Positions 12,401 through 19,900 of a DNA stretch of 64,000 nucleotides are shown in pieces. The DNA comes from Amycolatopsis sp. CA-230715 (GTDB lineage Bacteria > Actinomycetota > Actinomycetes > Mycobacteriales > Pseudonocardiaceae): assembly GCF_018736145.1 (NCBI RefSeq), contig NZ_CP059997.1, forward strand, positions 5,517,501 to 5,581,500, read 5' to 3'. Below the pieces are notes generated by a model. The model was not told where the DNA came from. It worked only from the letters and a program-made list of their open reading frames with translations, and ran no database searches. The number at the start of each line of letters is the position of its first letter. The first letter of the stretch is position 1. A program made the translations under genes and the position numbers.

Positions 12401-15400
12401 CTCGACGGCGAAGTGGACGAGGCGGGTGAAGTGGGGGGCTCCTCGGTTGAGGTTCGGGTGCCAGTGGAGCCGGGCAGCGCAGTGTATGTGATGTACACGT
12501 CGGGGTCGACGGGGCGGCCGAAGGGTGTGGAGGTCACTCACGCGAATGTGGTGGATCTGGCGCGTGGTGATTGGAGCGCGGCGCATTCACGGGTGCTGAT
12601 GCATTCGCCGCACACGTTCGATGCCTCGACTTATGAGCTGTGGGTTCCCTTGCTCAACGGTGGCACGGTCGTGCTCGCGCTTCCCAGCCGGTCGGATACG
12701 CGGGTACTCGCGGACACCATCACCGAACACCACGTTTCCGCCCTGTGGTTGACCGCGGGGTTGTTCGCGGTGATGGCTGAGGAGCATGTGGGGTGTTTTG
12801 CTGGTGTGGGTGAGGTGTGGGCTGGTGGTGATGTGGTGTCGCCGGAGGCGGTCCGTCGCGTGAGGGCAGAAAATCCGGATCTGGTCGTGGTCAACGGGTA
12901 CGGTCCGACCGAAACCACTACTTTCGCCACCCGGCAGGTGATCGAGGACGCCGACGGGCCGATCCCGATCGGGAAACCCATGCCAGGTACTCAAACGTAT
13001 GTGCTCGACCGAGCGCTTCGGCAAGTGCCACCGGGCGTGCTCGGTGAACTGTATATCGCTGGTGGTGGGGTGTCTCAGGGGTATCTGAACCAGCCAGCAC
13101 TGACCGCGGAACGGTTCATCGCGAATCCCTTTGGCACGGGCCGTCTTTACCGGACCGGTGACCTGGTCCGCTGGAACCGCCGTGGAGAACTGGTCTTCGC
13201 CGGACGTGCGGACGATCAAGTCAAGCTCCGCGGGTTCCGGATCGAACTCGGCGAGATCGAAACCGCCCTGACCGACCAAGACGACGTCGCACAAGCCGCC
13301 GCCATCATCCGCGAAGACCGGCCTGGGGACCAGCGCCTGGTCGCCTACGTGGTGACGACACCGGGTGGCGACGCACAGAAGCTCATCCCCGTGCTGCGGG
13401 AACGCCTGCCCGAGTACCTGGTTCCCTCGGCCGTGGTGGCGGTCGATGTGTTGCCGTTGACCGACAACGGAAAACTGGACCGTGCCGCGCTTCCCGTTCC
13501 GGACCGCATAACCGGGGAAGTCCCCGGAAGGGCGCCGAGGACCGCGCGCGAGGATGTCCTTTGTGGACTTTTCGCGGAGGTGCTCGGGGTCGGCGCGGTG
13601 AGCATCGACGACGGGTTCTTCGAGCTGGGCGGGCATTCCCTGCTGGCGACGCGGCTGGTGAGCCGGATCCGCGCCACGTTGGCGGCCGAACTGCCGGTGC
13701 GCGCGATCTTCGAAGCACCCACCGTGGCCGAACTCGCCGAGTGGCTCGATCGGGACACCGAGGACCCGCGGCCCGCACTGGTGCGGATGCCGCGCCAGGA
13801 CCTGGTACCGGCTTCGTTCGCGCAGCAGCGGTTGTGGTTCCTGCAGCGGATGGACGGGGTCGAGGCGACCTACCACCTCCCGCTGGTCCTCTGGCTGACC
13901 GGCGAGCTGGACGCCCCGGCGTTGCGGGCCGCACTGGGCGACGTGGTGGCGCGGCACGAGTCGCTGCGCACGGTGTTCACCGATCTCGACGGCAAGCCGT
14001 ACCAGCGCGTTCTCGCATCGGACGAGGTGGAGTTGCGGTGGGAAGCGCGGCAGGTCGACGAAGAAGAGCTGTCGGCCGCGCTCCGCGCGGAGGCGCGCCG
14101 CCCGTTCGACCTCGCCGCCGAAATACCCGTGCGAGGAGCGCTGTTCGGGACCGGTACGCAGGAGCACCTGCTGGTCGTGGTGTTGCACCACATCGCGGGC
14201 GACGGCTGGTCGCTCGGCCCGCTCGCGCGCGATCTGATGACCGCTTACGACGCGCGATCCGCCGGCGGGGTTCCGGAGTGGCGGCCGCTCCCCGTGCAGT
14301 ACGCGGATTACACGCTGTGGCAACGGGAACTCCTCGGTGACCGTGCCGACGAGACGAGCAGGTACGCGCGCCAGCTCGCCTACTGGAAGTCCGCTTTGGA
14401 CGGTGTGCCGACCGTGCTCGAGCTGCCGTCGGATCGGCCGCGTCCCGCCAGGGCCTCCTATTCCGGCGCGCTGGCGCGGTTCGAACTCGACGCGGAGTTG
14501 CACACGGCGGTCACCGCACTCGCGCGGGCGAACGGCGCGACCGTGTCGATGGTGCTGCACGCGAGCCTCGCGGCGCTCCTGACCAGGCTCGGCGCGGGGA
14601 CGGACGTGCCGATCGGCGCGCCGATCATGGGCCGGACCGATCAGGCGCTCGACGACCTGGTCGGGTTCTTCGTCAACACCTGGGTGCTGCGCGCGGACAC
14701 TTCCGGCGATCCCAGCTTCACCGAGTTGCTGTCCAGGGTGCGCGAGGCGAGCCTCGGCGCGTACGAGCACCAGGACGTCCCGTTCGAGCACTTGGTCGAG
14801 GTGCTGAACCCGGCGCGGTCGACCGCGCACCACCCGCTGTACCAGGTTTCGCTCGCGCTGCAGAACACCGCGCAGCCGCGGTTCGAACTGCCCGGTCTCC
14901 AGGTGCGACCCGGTTTCGTCGCGACGGACACCGCGCGGCTCGACCTGCTGCTGTCGCTGACCGAACAGTTCGACGAGGACCGGAATCCGGCAGGACTGGC
15001 CGGGGTGGCCGAGTACGCGACCGACCTGTTCGACGCGGGCACGGTCGACACCTTGCTGGATCGGTGGCGGCAACTGCTGCGCGAACTCGTCACCACTCCG
15101 GAGCAGCCGATCACCAAGGCGGAGATCCTGACCGGGGCGGAGCGGGCGCGCCTGCTCGAGTGGAGCCGCGGTAGCGCGCCGACGTCCGGCGGGACCATAC
15201 CCGAGCTGCTCGCCCAGCAAGCGGGGACCTCCCCGGATACGGCCGCCTTGGTTCACGGCGCCGACACGTGGACGTATGCGGAGCTGGACGCCTGGGCGAA
15301 CCGGATCGCGCATTCCTTGGTGGCACGGGGAATCGAGCCCGGCCAGCGGGTGGCGATCAAACTGGGGAGGTCCCCGGTTCTGCTCGCGGCGATCCTCGGG

Positions 15401-16993
15401 GTGTGGAAGGCCGGTGCGGCGTACGTGCCGGTGGATCCGGCGTACCCGCAGGCCCGGATCGAGTACATGCTGGCCACCGCCGCACCGGTCGCCGTGCTCG
15501 ATGCCGAATGGGCCGGGACGGATCTGAGTGGGTTCCCCAGTTCGGCGCCGGAGATCGAGGTCGAAACGGGGAGCACCGCGTATGTGCTGTTCACGTCGGG
15601 GTCGACGGGGCGGCCGAAGGGCGTGGAGGTGGTCCACAAGGGAGTGAGCGCACTCGCTTCCGCGCTGGTGGAGCGGTTCGCCGTCGAGGCGGGGAGCCGG
15701 GTGCTGCAGTTCGCGTCGCCGAGCTTCGACGCGTCGGTGTCGGAACTGGTGACGTCGGTGGCCGCGGGCGCCACGCTCGTGCTGGGCTCCGGCGCCGCGC
15801 TGGTCGGGCGCGAGCTGGAGAAGGTGCTCAGGGACCAGCGTGTCACCCACGTGACGCTGCCTCCCTCTGTTTTGTCCACAGTGGATGATGAGTTGCCCGC
15901 GCTGACGAACGTGGTGCTGGCTGGCGAAGCCGCGCCGCCGGAACTGGTGGCGCGCTGGGCGCCGGGCAGGCGGATGGTGAACGCCTACGGGCCCACCGAG
16001 TTCACGGTCTGCGCGACCACGAGCGAGCCGCTCACCGGTGACGAGACCGTGGTTCCGATCGGACGTCCGGTGCCAGGGGCCGGGGTGCACGTGCTGGACG
16101 CGGCGTTGCGCCCGGTGCCGCCGAACGTGGTGGGCGAGCTGTACGTGTCGGGCCCGCAGCTGGCCAGGGGGTACGTGGGCCGCGCCGGGCTGACGGCCGA
16201 GCGGTTCGTGGCGAACCCGTTCGGTGCCACCGGGGAACGGATGTACCGGACCGGTGATCTGGTCAGGTGGGACGCCGAGGGCAGGCTCGTGTTCGTCGGC
16301 CGCGCTGACGATCAGGTGAAGGTGCGCGGGTACCGGATCGAGCTCGGCGAGATCGAAGCCGTGCTCGGCCGCGCGCCGGGAATCGCCCATGTCGTGGCCG
16401 CCGTCTGGGAGCCGCGCGACGGCGACCGCCGGATCGTCGCCTATGCCACGCCTGAACCGGGGACATCCCCGGATGAGCACCTTGAGCAGACACTGCGGGA
16501 TTGGGCAAACGCGGAGCTCCCCGGTTACCTGGTGCCGTCGAGCATCAAGCTGATGGGGGCACTGCCGCTGACGGTCAACGGCAAGATCGACCGGAAGGCG
16601 TTGCCCGCGCCGGAAACGGCAGCCGCCCCGGTCGAGAAGCCGAGCACCGAGCTGGAACAGCAGTTCGCGGGACTGTGGGCCGAGATCCTCGCGGTCGACG
16701 AAGTCGGTGCCGAGGACAACTTCTTCGACCTCGGCGGCAACTCCATGCTGCTCGCCCGGCTGCAGGGGCGGCTGGAGGACCTGCTCGGGCGGGAACTGCC
16801 GATCCACCGGCTGTTCGAGTTCCCGACGGTCCGCAGCCTCGCGCGCTGGCTCGGCACCGACGGAACCACGAACGGCCGAGCCGCGGACGAGCGAACCGCG
16901 AACGACCAGACCGAAGACCCGATCGCGGCCCGCGCGCGGCGCGCCAAGGCGGCGCGCGCGGGGGCGCGGTCACGGAAGAGAGACCTGGCATGA
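407..16993 (+). CDS. Five-module NRPS: C-A-T, C-A-T, C-A-NMT-T, C-A-T, C-A-T
   Basis: A 5,528-residue peptide synthetase. A TTG at 404 also opens the frame, but the ATG at 407 sits on the previous stop. All five condensation domains keep HHxxxDG (His136 region in module 1). The phosphopantetheine serines are at about 977, 1993, 3383, 4411 and 5446. Pocket codes read by eye are DILQLGLIWK in modules 1 and 2 (known for Gly), DAYWWGGTFK in modules 3 and 4 (Val-like) and DASTVAAVCK in module 5 (reported for Tyr or beta-hydroxy-Tyr). Module 3 has an N-methyltransferase inserted late in its A domain, at about residues 2930-3180, with LEIGVGSGLLL as SAM motif I. There is no E or TE domain. The arginine-rich tail after the last carrier probably docks the PKS. 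The predicted order is Gly-Gly-NMeVal-Val-Tyr/Bht. The Val and Tyr calls are moderately sure and the Gly calls stronger. Confidence 0.95.
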   Translation: MSEKGDQMIPASFAQQRLWFLHRLDGLSATYTMPLVLRLSGKLDAQALRDALGDVVVRHESLRTVFEEHDGEPYQRVLDADEARVPWREKQVGEEELPDALSEVVREPFDLATEIPIRGRLFETAPAEHVLVVVLHHIAADGWSFAPLARDLVTAYEARLTGEVPEWEPLPVQYADYSLWQRELLGERDDPESVYATQLAYWRDQLADLPEALDLPTDRPRPAVASYSGDIARFDWDAELHASIAELARSSGATVSMVLQAGLAVLLTRLGAGTDVPIGSPIAGRTDEALDDLIGLFLNTWVLRADTSGDPTFAELLSRVREASLAAYDHQDLPFENLVEVLNPARSMAHHPLFQVSLALQNNAEPAFDLPGLLVRPEPMSTGTARFDLFLSLRERYDRAGVPAGIAGVAEFATDLFDTGTVQVLLERWSGLLRQLVARADARIGDADILIGSERDRLLSWSGTDATATADTLPGLFGRQVGSSPDAVALVCGGESWTFAELDVWSGRIAGYLVERGVGPGGRVGLMVGRSAFVVAAMVGVAKAGAAYVPVDPGFPAERVEFMLGDAAPVVVLDGEVDVAGYSPVSVPVAPEWAAYVLYTSGSTGRPKGVEVTHANLASFLSSMVSVVDIGSGSRLLATTTVGFDIAGLELFLPLVTGAAVVLAEEKVARDPREVLRLIREQGVSVMQATPSLWAGVVAEADTELSNVDVLVGGEALPESLASELVASARSVTNLYGPTETTIWSTVARLDGTGVPIGRPLDNTRVFVLDGGLRLVPPGVVGELYIAGEGVTRGYVNRAGLTAERFVASPFTSGGRMYRTGDLVRWSAGGVLEFVGRADDQVKVRGFRIELGEIETALTEQDGVTAAVAMVREDQPGDRRLVAYVVSDVDTVVLRAAIAARLPEYMVPSAFVHLDSVPLTANGKVHRAALPAPEYTSVEGRAPRTAREEALCELFAEILGVSSVTIDDGFFALGGHSLLATRLVSRVRAVLGADLPVRAIFEAPTIAELVTRLDVESATDRPGLKPVPRPDRIPVSFAQQRLWFLHRLEGPSATYNIPLVLRLSGAVDAEALSAALGDVITRHEALRTVFDERDGEPYQRILDDVTVPWERRDVGDLDTAVAEAVRRPFDLATEIPIRGSLFEGGGDQVLVLVLHHIAGDGWSFGPLARDLMTAYQARSRGALPDWAPLPVHYADYTLWQRELLGSRKDKGSRYSTQLAYWRSALDGLPEVTVLPTDRPRPPVSSYAGDTVLFDWDAELHASIAEMARSSGATVSMVLQAGLAVLLSRLGAGTDVPIGSPIAGRTDAALEDLIGLFLNTWVLRADTSGDPSFFELLERVRESSLAAYEHQDVPFEHLVEVLNPARSMAHHPLFQVSLALQNNAQPGFELAGLSARPEPVSTGTARFDLAFFLRERPDETGIAGVLEYATDLFDQETVRVLVDRWQRLLRQLVAEPSAPITRAEILAAPERDRLLTWGRGAGAGTGTLPELFAQQVGSSPDATAVVFGSDSWTFAELDAWSNRIARYLIEHGAGRGGRVGLVVGRSAFVVAAMVGVVKVGAAYVPVDPGFPVERIEFMLADAAPVVVLDGEVDVAGYSPDPVSSLPAPEWAAYVLYTSGSTGRPKGVEVTHANLVSFLSSMKSIVGIGSGSRLLATTTVGFDIAGLELFLPLVTGAAVVLAEEKVARDPREVLRLIREQGVSVMQATPSLWAGVVAEADTELSDVDVLVGGEALPEKLASELVASARSVTNLYGPTETTIWSTVARLDGTGVPIGRPLENTRVFVLDGGLRLVPPGVVGELYIAGEGVTRGYVGRAGLTAERYVSSPFTSGGRMYRTGDLVRWNSGGELEFVGRADDQVKLRGFRIELGEIETALHEQDGVTAAVAMVREDQPGDRRLVAYVVSDVDTSVLRAVVASRLPEYMVPSAFVRLDSVPLTANGKVHRAALPVPEYASGEGRAPRTAREEVLCGLFAEVLGVVSVGVDDGFFALGGHSLLATRLVSRIRAVLGVEVPVRAIFEAPSVAELAGRLDTDQQARPRLTPAVRPETLPVSHAQQRLWFLHKMEGLSATYNMPLVLRLSGELDVEALRGALDDVVTRHESLRTVFEEWNGKPHQRILDEPRVPWQQLTRTEDELPDALENAARYHFDLATELPIRAWLFEVDGRDHVLALVLHHIAADGWSFGPLARDLVTAYRARRDGVAPDWAPLPVQYADYTLWQRDLLGDRDDPESRYARQLAYWTRQLDGLPEVTELPTDRPRPAVASYRGDVTWFGLDAELHASIAELARSCGATVSMVLQAGLAVLLSRLGAGTDVPIGSPIAGRTDAALDDLIGFFVNTWVLRADTSGDPSFTDLVARVRETSLAAYEHQDVPFEHLVEVVNPARSMAHHPLFQVSLALQNNTQPTFELPGLTVRPEPVSTGTSRFDLFLALREKYDENGNPAGLTGMAEFATDLFDVDGVRVVLARWEWVLRCLVGEPGVSIGSWDVLVGGERELVSLWSGVPSGVVAESVGEVFAGQVGRSPDAVALVAGDWVWSYRELDVWSDRVAAGLVARGVGVGGRVAVVMERSPLLVATIIGVVKAGAAYVPVDPSYPGERIEFMLADAAPVMVLDGEVDETDEAGGSPVEVPVPVAPDAAVYVMYTSGSTGRPKGVEVTHANVVDLARGDWSAAHSRVLMHSPHTFDASTYELWVPLLNGGTVVLAPSGRMDTAVLARTIVEQRVSAAWLTAGLFAVMAEEHVGCFAGVGEVWAGGDVVSPEAVRRVRTANPDLVVVNGYGPTETTTFATRHVIEDADGPIPIGKPMPGTQTYVLDRALRQVPPGVLGELYVAGGGVSQGYLNQPGLTAERFIANPYGTGRLYRTGDLVRWNRRGELVFTGRADDQVKLRGFRIELGEIETALTDQDDVTQAAAIIREDRPGDRRLVGYVVAGVGVGVGDVVEQVDEWRGVYEEMYSGGGVLGEDFTGWVSSYSGEPIGLGEMRLWRAAAVERVGSVARVLEIGVGSGLLLAEVAPGCVEYWGTDFSGAVIERLRGQVAERSWGDRVVLRQQAADEAEGLPVGFFDVVVVNSVVQYFPDAGYLGRVLELAWERLAPGGRIVVGDVRNRGTLRAFRSAVHRARHPQDGPEAVAAAVERAVLLEKELVIDPGFFTAWAKGRGAVEVRLKNGAYHNELTRHRYEVTIHKAQSDVLDVSDLPRLVWGKDVRTLDEIESGLVRITGIPNARLATETGTDTGIDPETIRTWAQSQGIEAVCTWTEGAPEKFDAILLPEHHDALTGVYTGRDATTNTPAGSRAAGKLPSVLRERLSERLPEYMVPSAFVVVDRLPLTVNGKLDRAGLPVPDQVSGEGRVARTAREEVLCGLFAEVLGVGVVSIDDGFFELGGHSLLATRLVSRIRAVLEVEVPVRAVFEAPTVAELAAVVESDSGTVRPKLVPMPRPEVVPVSFAQQRLWFLQKLGGLSATYNMPLVLRLTGELDTDALRAALSDVIVRHESLRTLLDEHDGEPFQHILTPDDIELPWKHQDYSDTALTNTVRHPFNLATEIPVRGTLLRISDDEHVLAVVMHHVAGDGWSFGPLARDLMTAYQARRIGQEPGWSPLPVQYTDYSLWQRELLGDRDDPESLFARQLAYWRNQLTGLPEVIDLPTDRPRPAVASYRGDLTRFALDAELHASIAELARSCGATVSMVLQAGLAVLLTRLGAGTDVPIGSPIAGRTDNALDDLIGFFVNTWVLRADTSGDPSFFELLERVRESSLAAYEHQDVPFEHLVEVVNPARSMAHHPLFQVSLALQNNTQPTFELPGLTVRPEPVSTGTSRFDLFLSLLERHDADGEPAGIVGVAEFATDLFDVDGVRVVLARWEWVLRCLVGEPGVSIGSWDVLVGGERELVSAWSGVPSGVVTESVPDVFAGQVGRSPDAVALVAGDRVWSYRELDVWSDRVAAGLVARGVGVGGRVAVVMERSPLLVATIIGVVKAGAAYVPVDPSYPGERIEFMLADAAPMVVLDGEVDEAGEVGGSSVEVRVPVEPGSAVYVMYTSGSTGRPKGVEVTHANVVDLARGDWSAAHSRVLMHSPHTFDASTYELWVPLLNGGTVVLALPSRSDTRVLADTITEHHVSALWLTAGLFAVMAEEHVGCFAGVGEVWAGGDVVSPEAVRRVRAENPDLVVVNGYGPTETTTFATRQVIEDADGPIPIGKPMPGTQTYVLDRALRQVPPGVLGELYIAGGGVSQGYLNQPALTAERFIANPFGTGRLYRTGDLVRWNRRGELVFAGRADDQVKLRGFRIELGEIETALTDQDDVAQAAAIIREDRPGDQRLVAYVVTTPGGDAQKLIPVLRERLPEYLVPSAVVAVDVLPLTDNGKLDRAALPVPDRITGEVPGRAPRTAREDVLCGLFAEVLGVGAVSIDDGFFELGGHSLLATRLVSRIRATLAAELPVRAIFEAPTVAELAEWLDRDTEDPRPALVRMPRQDLVPASFAQQRLWFLQRMDGVEATYHLPLVLWLTGELDAPALRAALGDVVARHESLRTVFTDLDGKPYQRVLASDEVELRWEARQVDEEELSAALRAEARRPFDLAAEIPVRGALFGTGTQEHLLVVVLHHIAGDGWSLGPLARDLMTAYDARSAGGVPEWRPLPVQYADYTLWQRELLGDRADETSRYARQLAYWKSALDGVPTVLELPSDRPRPARASYSGALARFELDAELHTAVTALARANGATVSMVLHASLAALLTRLGAGTDVPIGAPIMGRTDQALDDLVGFFVNTWVLRADTSGDPSFTELLSRVREASLGAYEHQDVPFEHLVEVLNPARSTAHHPLYQVSLALQNTAQPRFELPGLQVRPGFVATDTARLDLLLSLTEQFDEDRNPAGLAGVAEYATDLFDAGTVDTLLDRWRQLLRELVTTPEQPITKAEILTGAERARLLEWSRGSAPTSGGTIPELLAQQAGTSPDTAALVHGADTWTYAELDAWANRIAHSLVARGIEPGQRVAIKLGRSPVLLAAILGVWKAGAAYVPVDPAYPQARIEYMLATAAPVAVLDAEWAGTDLSGFPSSAPEIEVETGSTAYVLFTSGSTGRPKGVEVVHKGVSALASALVERFAVEAGSRVLQFASPSFDASVSELVTSVAAGATLVLGSGAALVGRELEKVLRDQRVTHVTLPPSVLSTVDDELPALTNVVLAGEAAPPELVARWAPGRRMVNAYGPTEFTVCATTSEPLTGDETVVPIGRPVPGAGVHVLDAALRPVPPNVVGELYVSGPQLARGYVGRAGLTAERFVANPFGATGERMYRTGDLVRWDAEGRLVFVGRADDQVKVRGYRIELGEIEAVLGRAPGIAHVVAAVWEPRDGDRRIVAYATPEPGTSPDEHLEQTLRDWANAELPGYLVPSSIKLMGALPLTVNGKIDRKALPAPETAAAPVEKPSTELEQQFAGLWAEILAVDEVGAEDNFFDLGGNSMLLARLQGRLEDLLGRELPIHRLFEFPTVRSLARWLGTDGTTNGRAADERTANDQTEDPIAARARRAKAARAGARSRKRDLA
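2181..5560 (+). repeat. Near-identical A-domain blocks in modules 1 and 2 (about 2181-2510 and 5229-5558)
   Basis: The two glycine-type adenylation domains share long runs at an offset of 3,048 bases covering motif A3, the specificity-pocket start (FDIAGLELF) and the stretch to ATPSLWAGVV. Few silent differences are seen. The interval between them is not repeated. This explains the identical substrate codes. Confidence 0.75.
7744..7894 (+). repeat. 151-bp direct repeat in the NRPS, copy 1
   Basis: This segment, from the end of the module 3 condensation domain into its C-A linker, is base-for-base identical by eye to 11911-12061 in module 4. It is unusually G- and T-rich compared with the flanks. 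Identity at silent positions points to recent duplication or gene conversion. Confidence 0.8.
11911..12061 (+). repeat. 151-bp direct repeat in the NRPS, copy 2
   Basis: Second copy of the 7744-7894 segment, in module 4 at an offset of 4,167 bases. Beyond it the modules 3 and 4 A domains stay nearly identical in patches, such as around 8593-8694 and 12756-12857. Confidence 0.8.
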
Positions 16994-19900
16994 CCGAAGA
17001 AATGACCGACGCGATCGCGATCGTCGGCGCGGGCTGCCGGATGCCGGGGGCGCCCGATCTCGGCGCGTTCTGGCGGAACCTGCGCGGGGGCCTCGACACC
17101 CTGACCCGGTTCGACGCCGGCGAGCTGCTGGCCGCCGGGCTGCCGGAGGACCTGGTGCGTCGCCCCGAGTTCGTGCCGGTGGTCGGGCTGCTGCCCGGCG
17201 GCGAGAACTTCGACTGGCGCTACTTCGGCTACAGCCCGGCGGAAGCGGGGACGATCGACCCCCAGCAGCGGATCTTCCTCGAGGTCTGCCTCGCCGCGTT
17301 GCAGGACGCGGCCATCGACCCGGCGCGCTTCCCCGGCTGGATCGGGGTCTTCGCCGGGTGCGACACCGCGATGGGTCCGTCCACAGGGGACTCCGACGTG
17401 CTCGGCAGGGTGATCGGCACGGACAAGGACTTCCTGGCCACGCGCGTCGCCTACAAGCTGGGCCTCACCGGGCCCGCGATCACCGTGCAGACCGCGTGCT
17501 CGACCTCGCTCGTCGCCGCGCACCAGGCCTGCCAGAGCCTGCGGAACTACGAGTGCGACGTTGCGCTGGCTGGGGGCAGCTCGCTCATGCTGCCGCAGAC
17601 CGGCGGGTACCTGCACCAGGAGGGCCACGTGCTCTCCGCCGACGGCCGGTGCCGCTCGTTCGACGCAGGCTCGACCGGGACCGTGCCGAGCAACGGCGCA
17701 GGCGCCGTGGTGCTGCGCAGGCTGGAAGACGCGCTCGCCGACGGTGACCGGATCATGGCCGTGCTGCGCGGTTCCGCGGTCAACAACGACGGCGGCGAGA
17801 AGATCGGCTACACCGCGCCTTCGCTGACCGGTCAGCGCGACGTCGTCAAGCTCGCGTTAGGACAGTCCGAAGTGGACCCCGACGACATCGTGCACATCGA
17901 GGGCCACGGCACCGCGACCCCGGTCGGCGACCCGATCGAGGTCGCCGCGCTCACCGCGGCGTTCCGCGCGTCGACGGACCGCGTCGGGTACTGCTGGCTC
18001 GGCTCGGTGAAGAGCAACATCGGGCACACGAGCGCGGCCGCGGGAATCGCCGGGCTCATCAAGACCGCGCTGATGCTCGAACACCGCGAGCTGGTGCCGG
18101 CCCTGCACTTCGAGAAACCGAACCCCCGGCTCGAACTGGGGAGCTCCCCGTTCAAGGTCATCACGGAGAACCAGCCACTGCCTGACGGGCCAGCGTACGC
18201 CGGAGTCAGCTCCTTCGGCATCGGTGGTACCAACGCGCACGCGGTGCTGGAAACCCCGCCGCAGCGCGTGTCCGGGCGCGGGCCGCGCGTGTTCTGCCTT
18301 GCGGCGCCATCGGAAACGACGCTGAGCCGGGCCCGCGCCGACCTCGCCGGCCGGGTCGCCGAGGTCGACCCGGTGGCTGCCGCGTGGACGCTGGTCAGCG
18401 GGCGGCCGGAGCTACCGCACCGGGTCAGCGTCGTCGCCGAAGATCTCGACGACGCGGTCGCGGCGCTGCGCGACGAGGTGAACAACCCGGGAAAGGCGGT
18501 GGGCGACAAGACGACCGTCGCCTTCGTCTTCCCCGGCCACGGCACCCTCTACCCCGGCGCCGCCGCGGCAGCATACGGGGAGCTCCCCGTTTTCCGGGAG
18601 CTGTTCGACGAGGCAACCGAACTGGCCCGCAAGTGGGGCGTCGACCTGACCGTGGCGGTGCGCGAAAACGCCGATCCCTTGGCGGCCAAGGAAAGCATGG
18701 TCCAGCAGATCGGACTGTTCGCGATCGGGTACGCGCTCGGCAAGCAACTGCTCGCGTGGGACATCCGCCCGAGCGCGCTGCTCGGGCAGAGCCTCGGCGA
18801 GTACGTGGCCGCCGCGCTGGCCGGGCTGTGGGACCTGCGCACCGGGCTCGAGGTCGTCGCCGCCCGCGCGCTGGCCATCGAGGACGTGCCGACCGCGCGC
18901 ATGCTCGCCGTCTACGCCGAACCCGGCGACATCGCCGAACTACTCGACGGCAGGGAGATCTCGGTCGCGACCGAAGGCCCCGGGCAGCTCGTGCTCGGCG
19001 GCTCGACCGAGGAGATCGAACGGCTCGCCGCCGACCTGAGCGCGCGGTCGATCGACAACACCGTGCTCGGCACGCCCACCGCGGGGCACACCGAACTCAT
19101 GCGCCCGGTCGGGGACGCGGTGGCCGCCGCCTTCGACCGGGTCGGCCACGGCACCGTGGACCTGCCCGTGGTGTCGAACCTGACCGGCAAGATCATCGAA
19201 CCCGAGCGGCTCGCTGACCCCGGGTACTGGGCGGAGCAGATGTGCCGCACGGTCCGGCTGACCTCCGGCATGGGCGAGCTGCTGGCCACCGGCTGCGACG
19301 TGGTGCTCGAACTCGGGCCAGCGCAGACCATGATCGGCGGGCTCCGCCGCCACCCCGCGTGGACCGGCGAGCACACCGGCATCGCGCTGCTCGGGCGCGC
19401 GGCCGAGCCGAGGCGGGAAACCCTGCTCGGCGCGCTCGGCCGGATCTGGGAGAGCGGCCTGCCCGTCGGCTGGGACGCGTTGTTCGTCGAACGGCCCACC
19501 CGGTGCTCGCTGCCCCCGGTGCCGCTCGACTCGCGGCCGTTGCCGGTCCCCGGCCGCCCGGAGCCGGTGAACGCGAAGAAGCCTGCCAAGAAGACCGAGA
19601 CGGAACGCGCTCCGCTGGCCGATCTCTGGTGCCGCACACTCGGCGTCCCCTCGGCAGACCCGGAGGACAACTTCTTCCGGCTCGGCGGCGAATCGCTCGG
19701 GCTCGTGCGGCTCCTCGGGCAGGTGCGCGAGGAGACCGGGGTCCGGATCGCCGTCGCGGACCTGCTCGACGACCCGACCTTCGGCAGGCTCCTCGCACTC
19801 GTCGGCGAGACAGCGACGACGGCGACGACGGCGAAAAGAAAGGAGCCGGAATCGCCGAACCTGGTGCGGCTCAACGGATCCGCGGGCACGCCGCTGTTCC

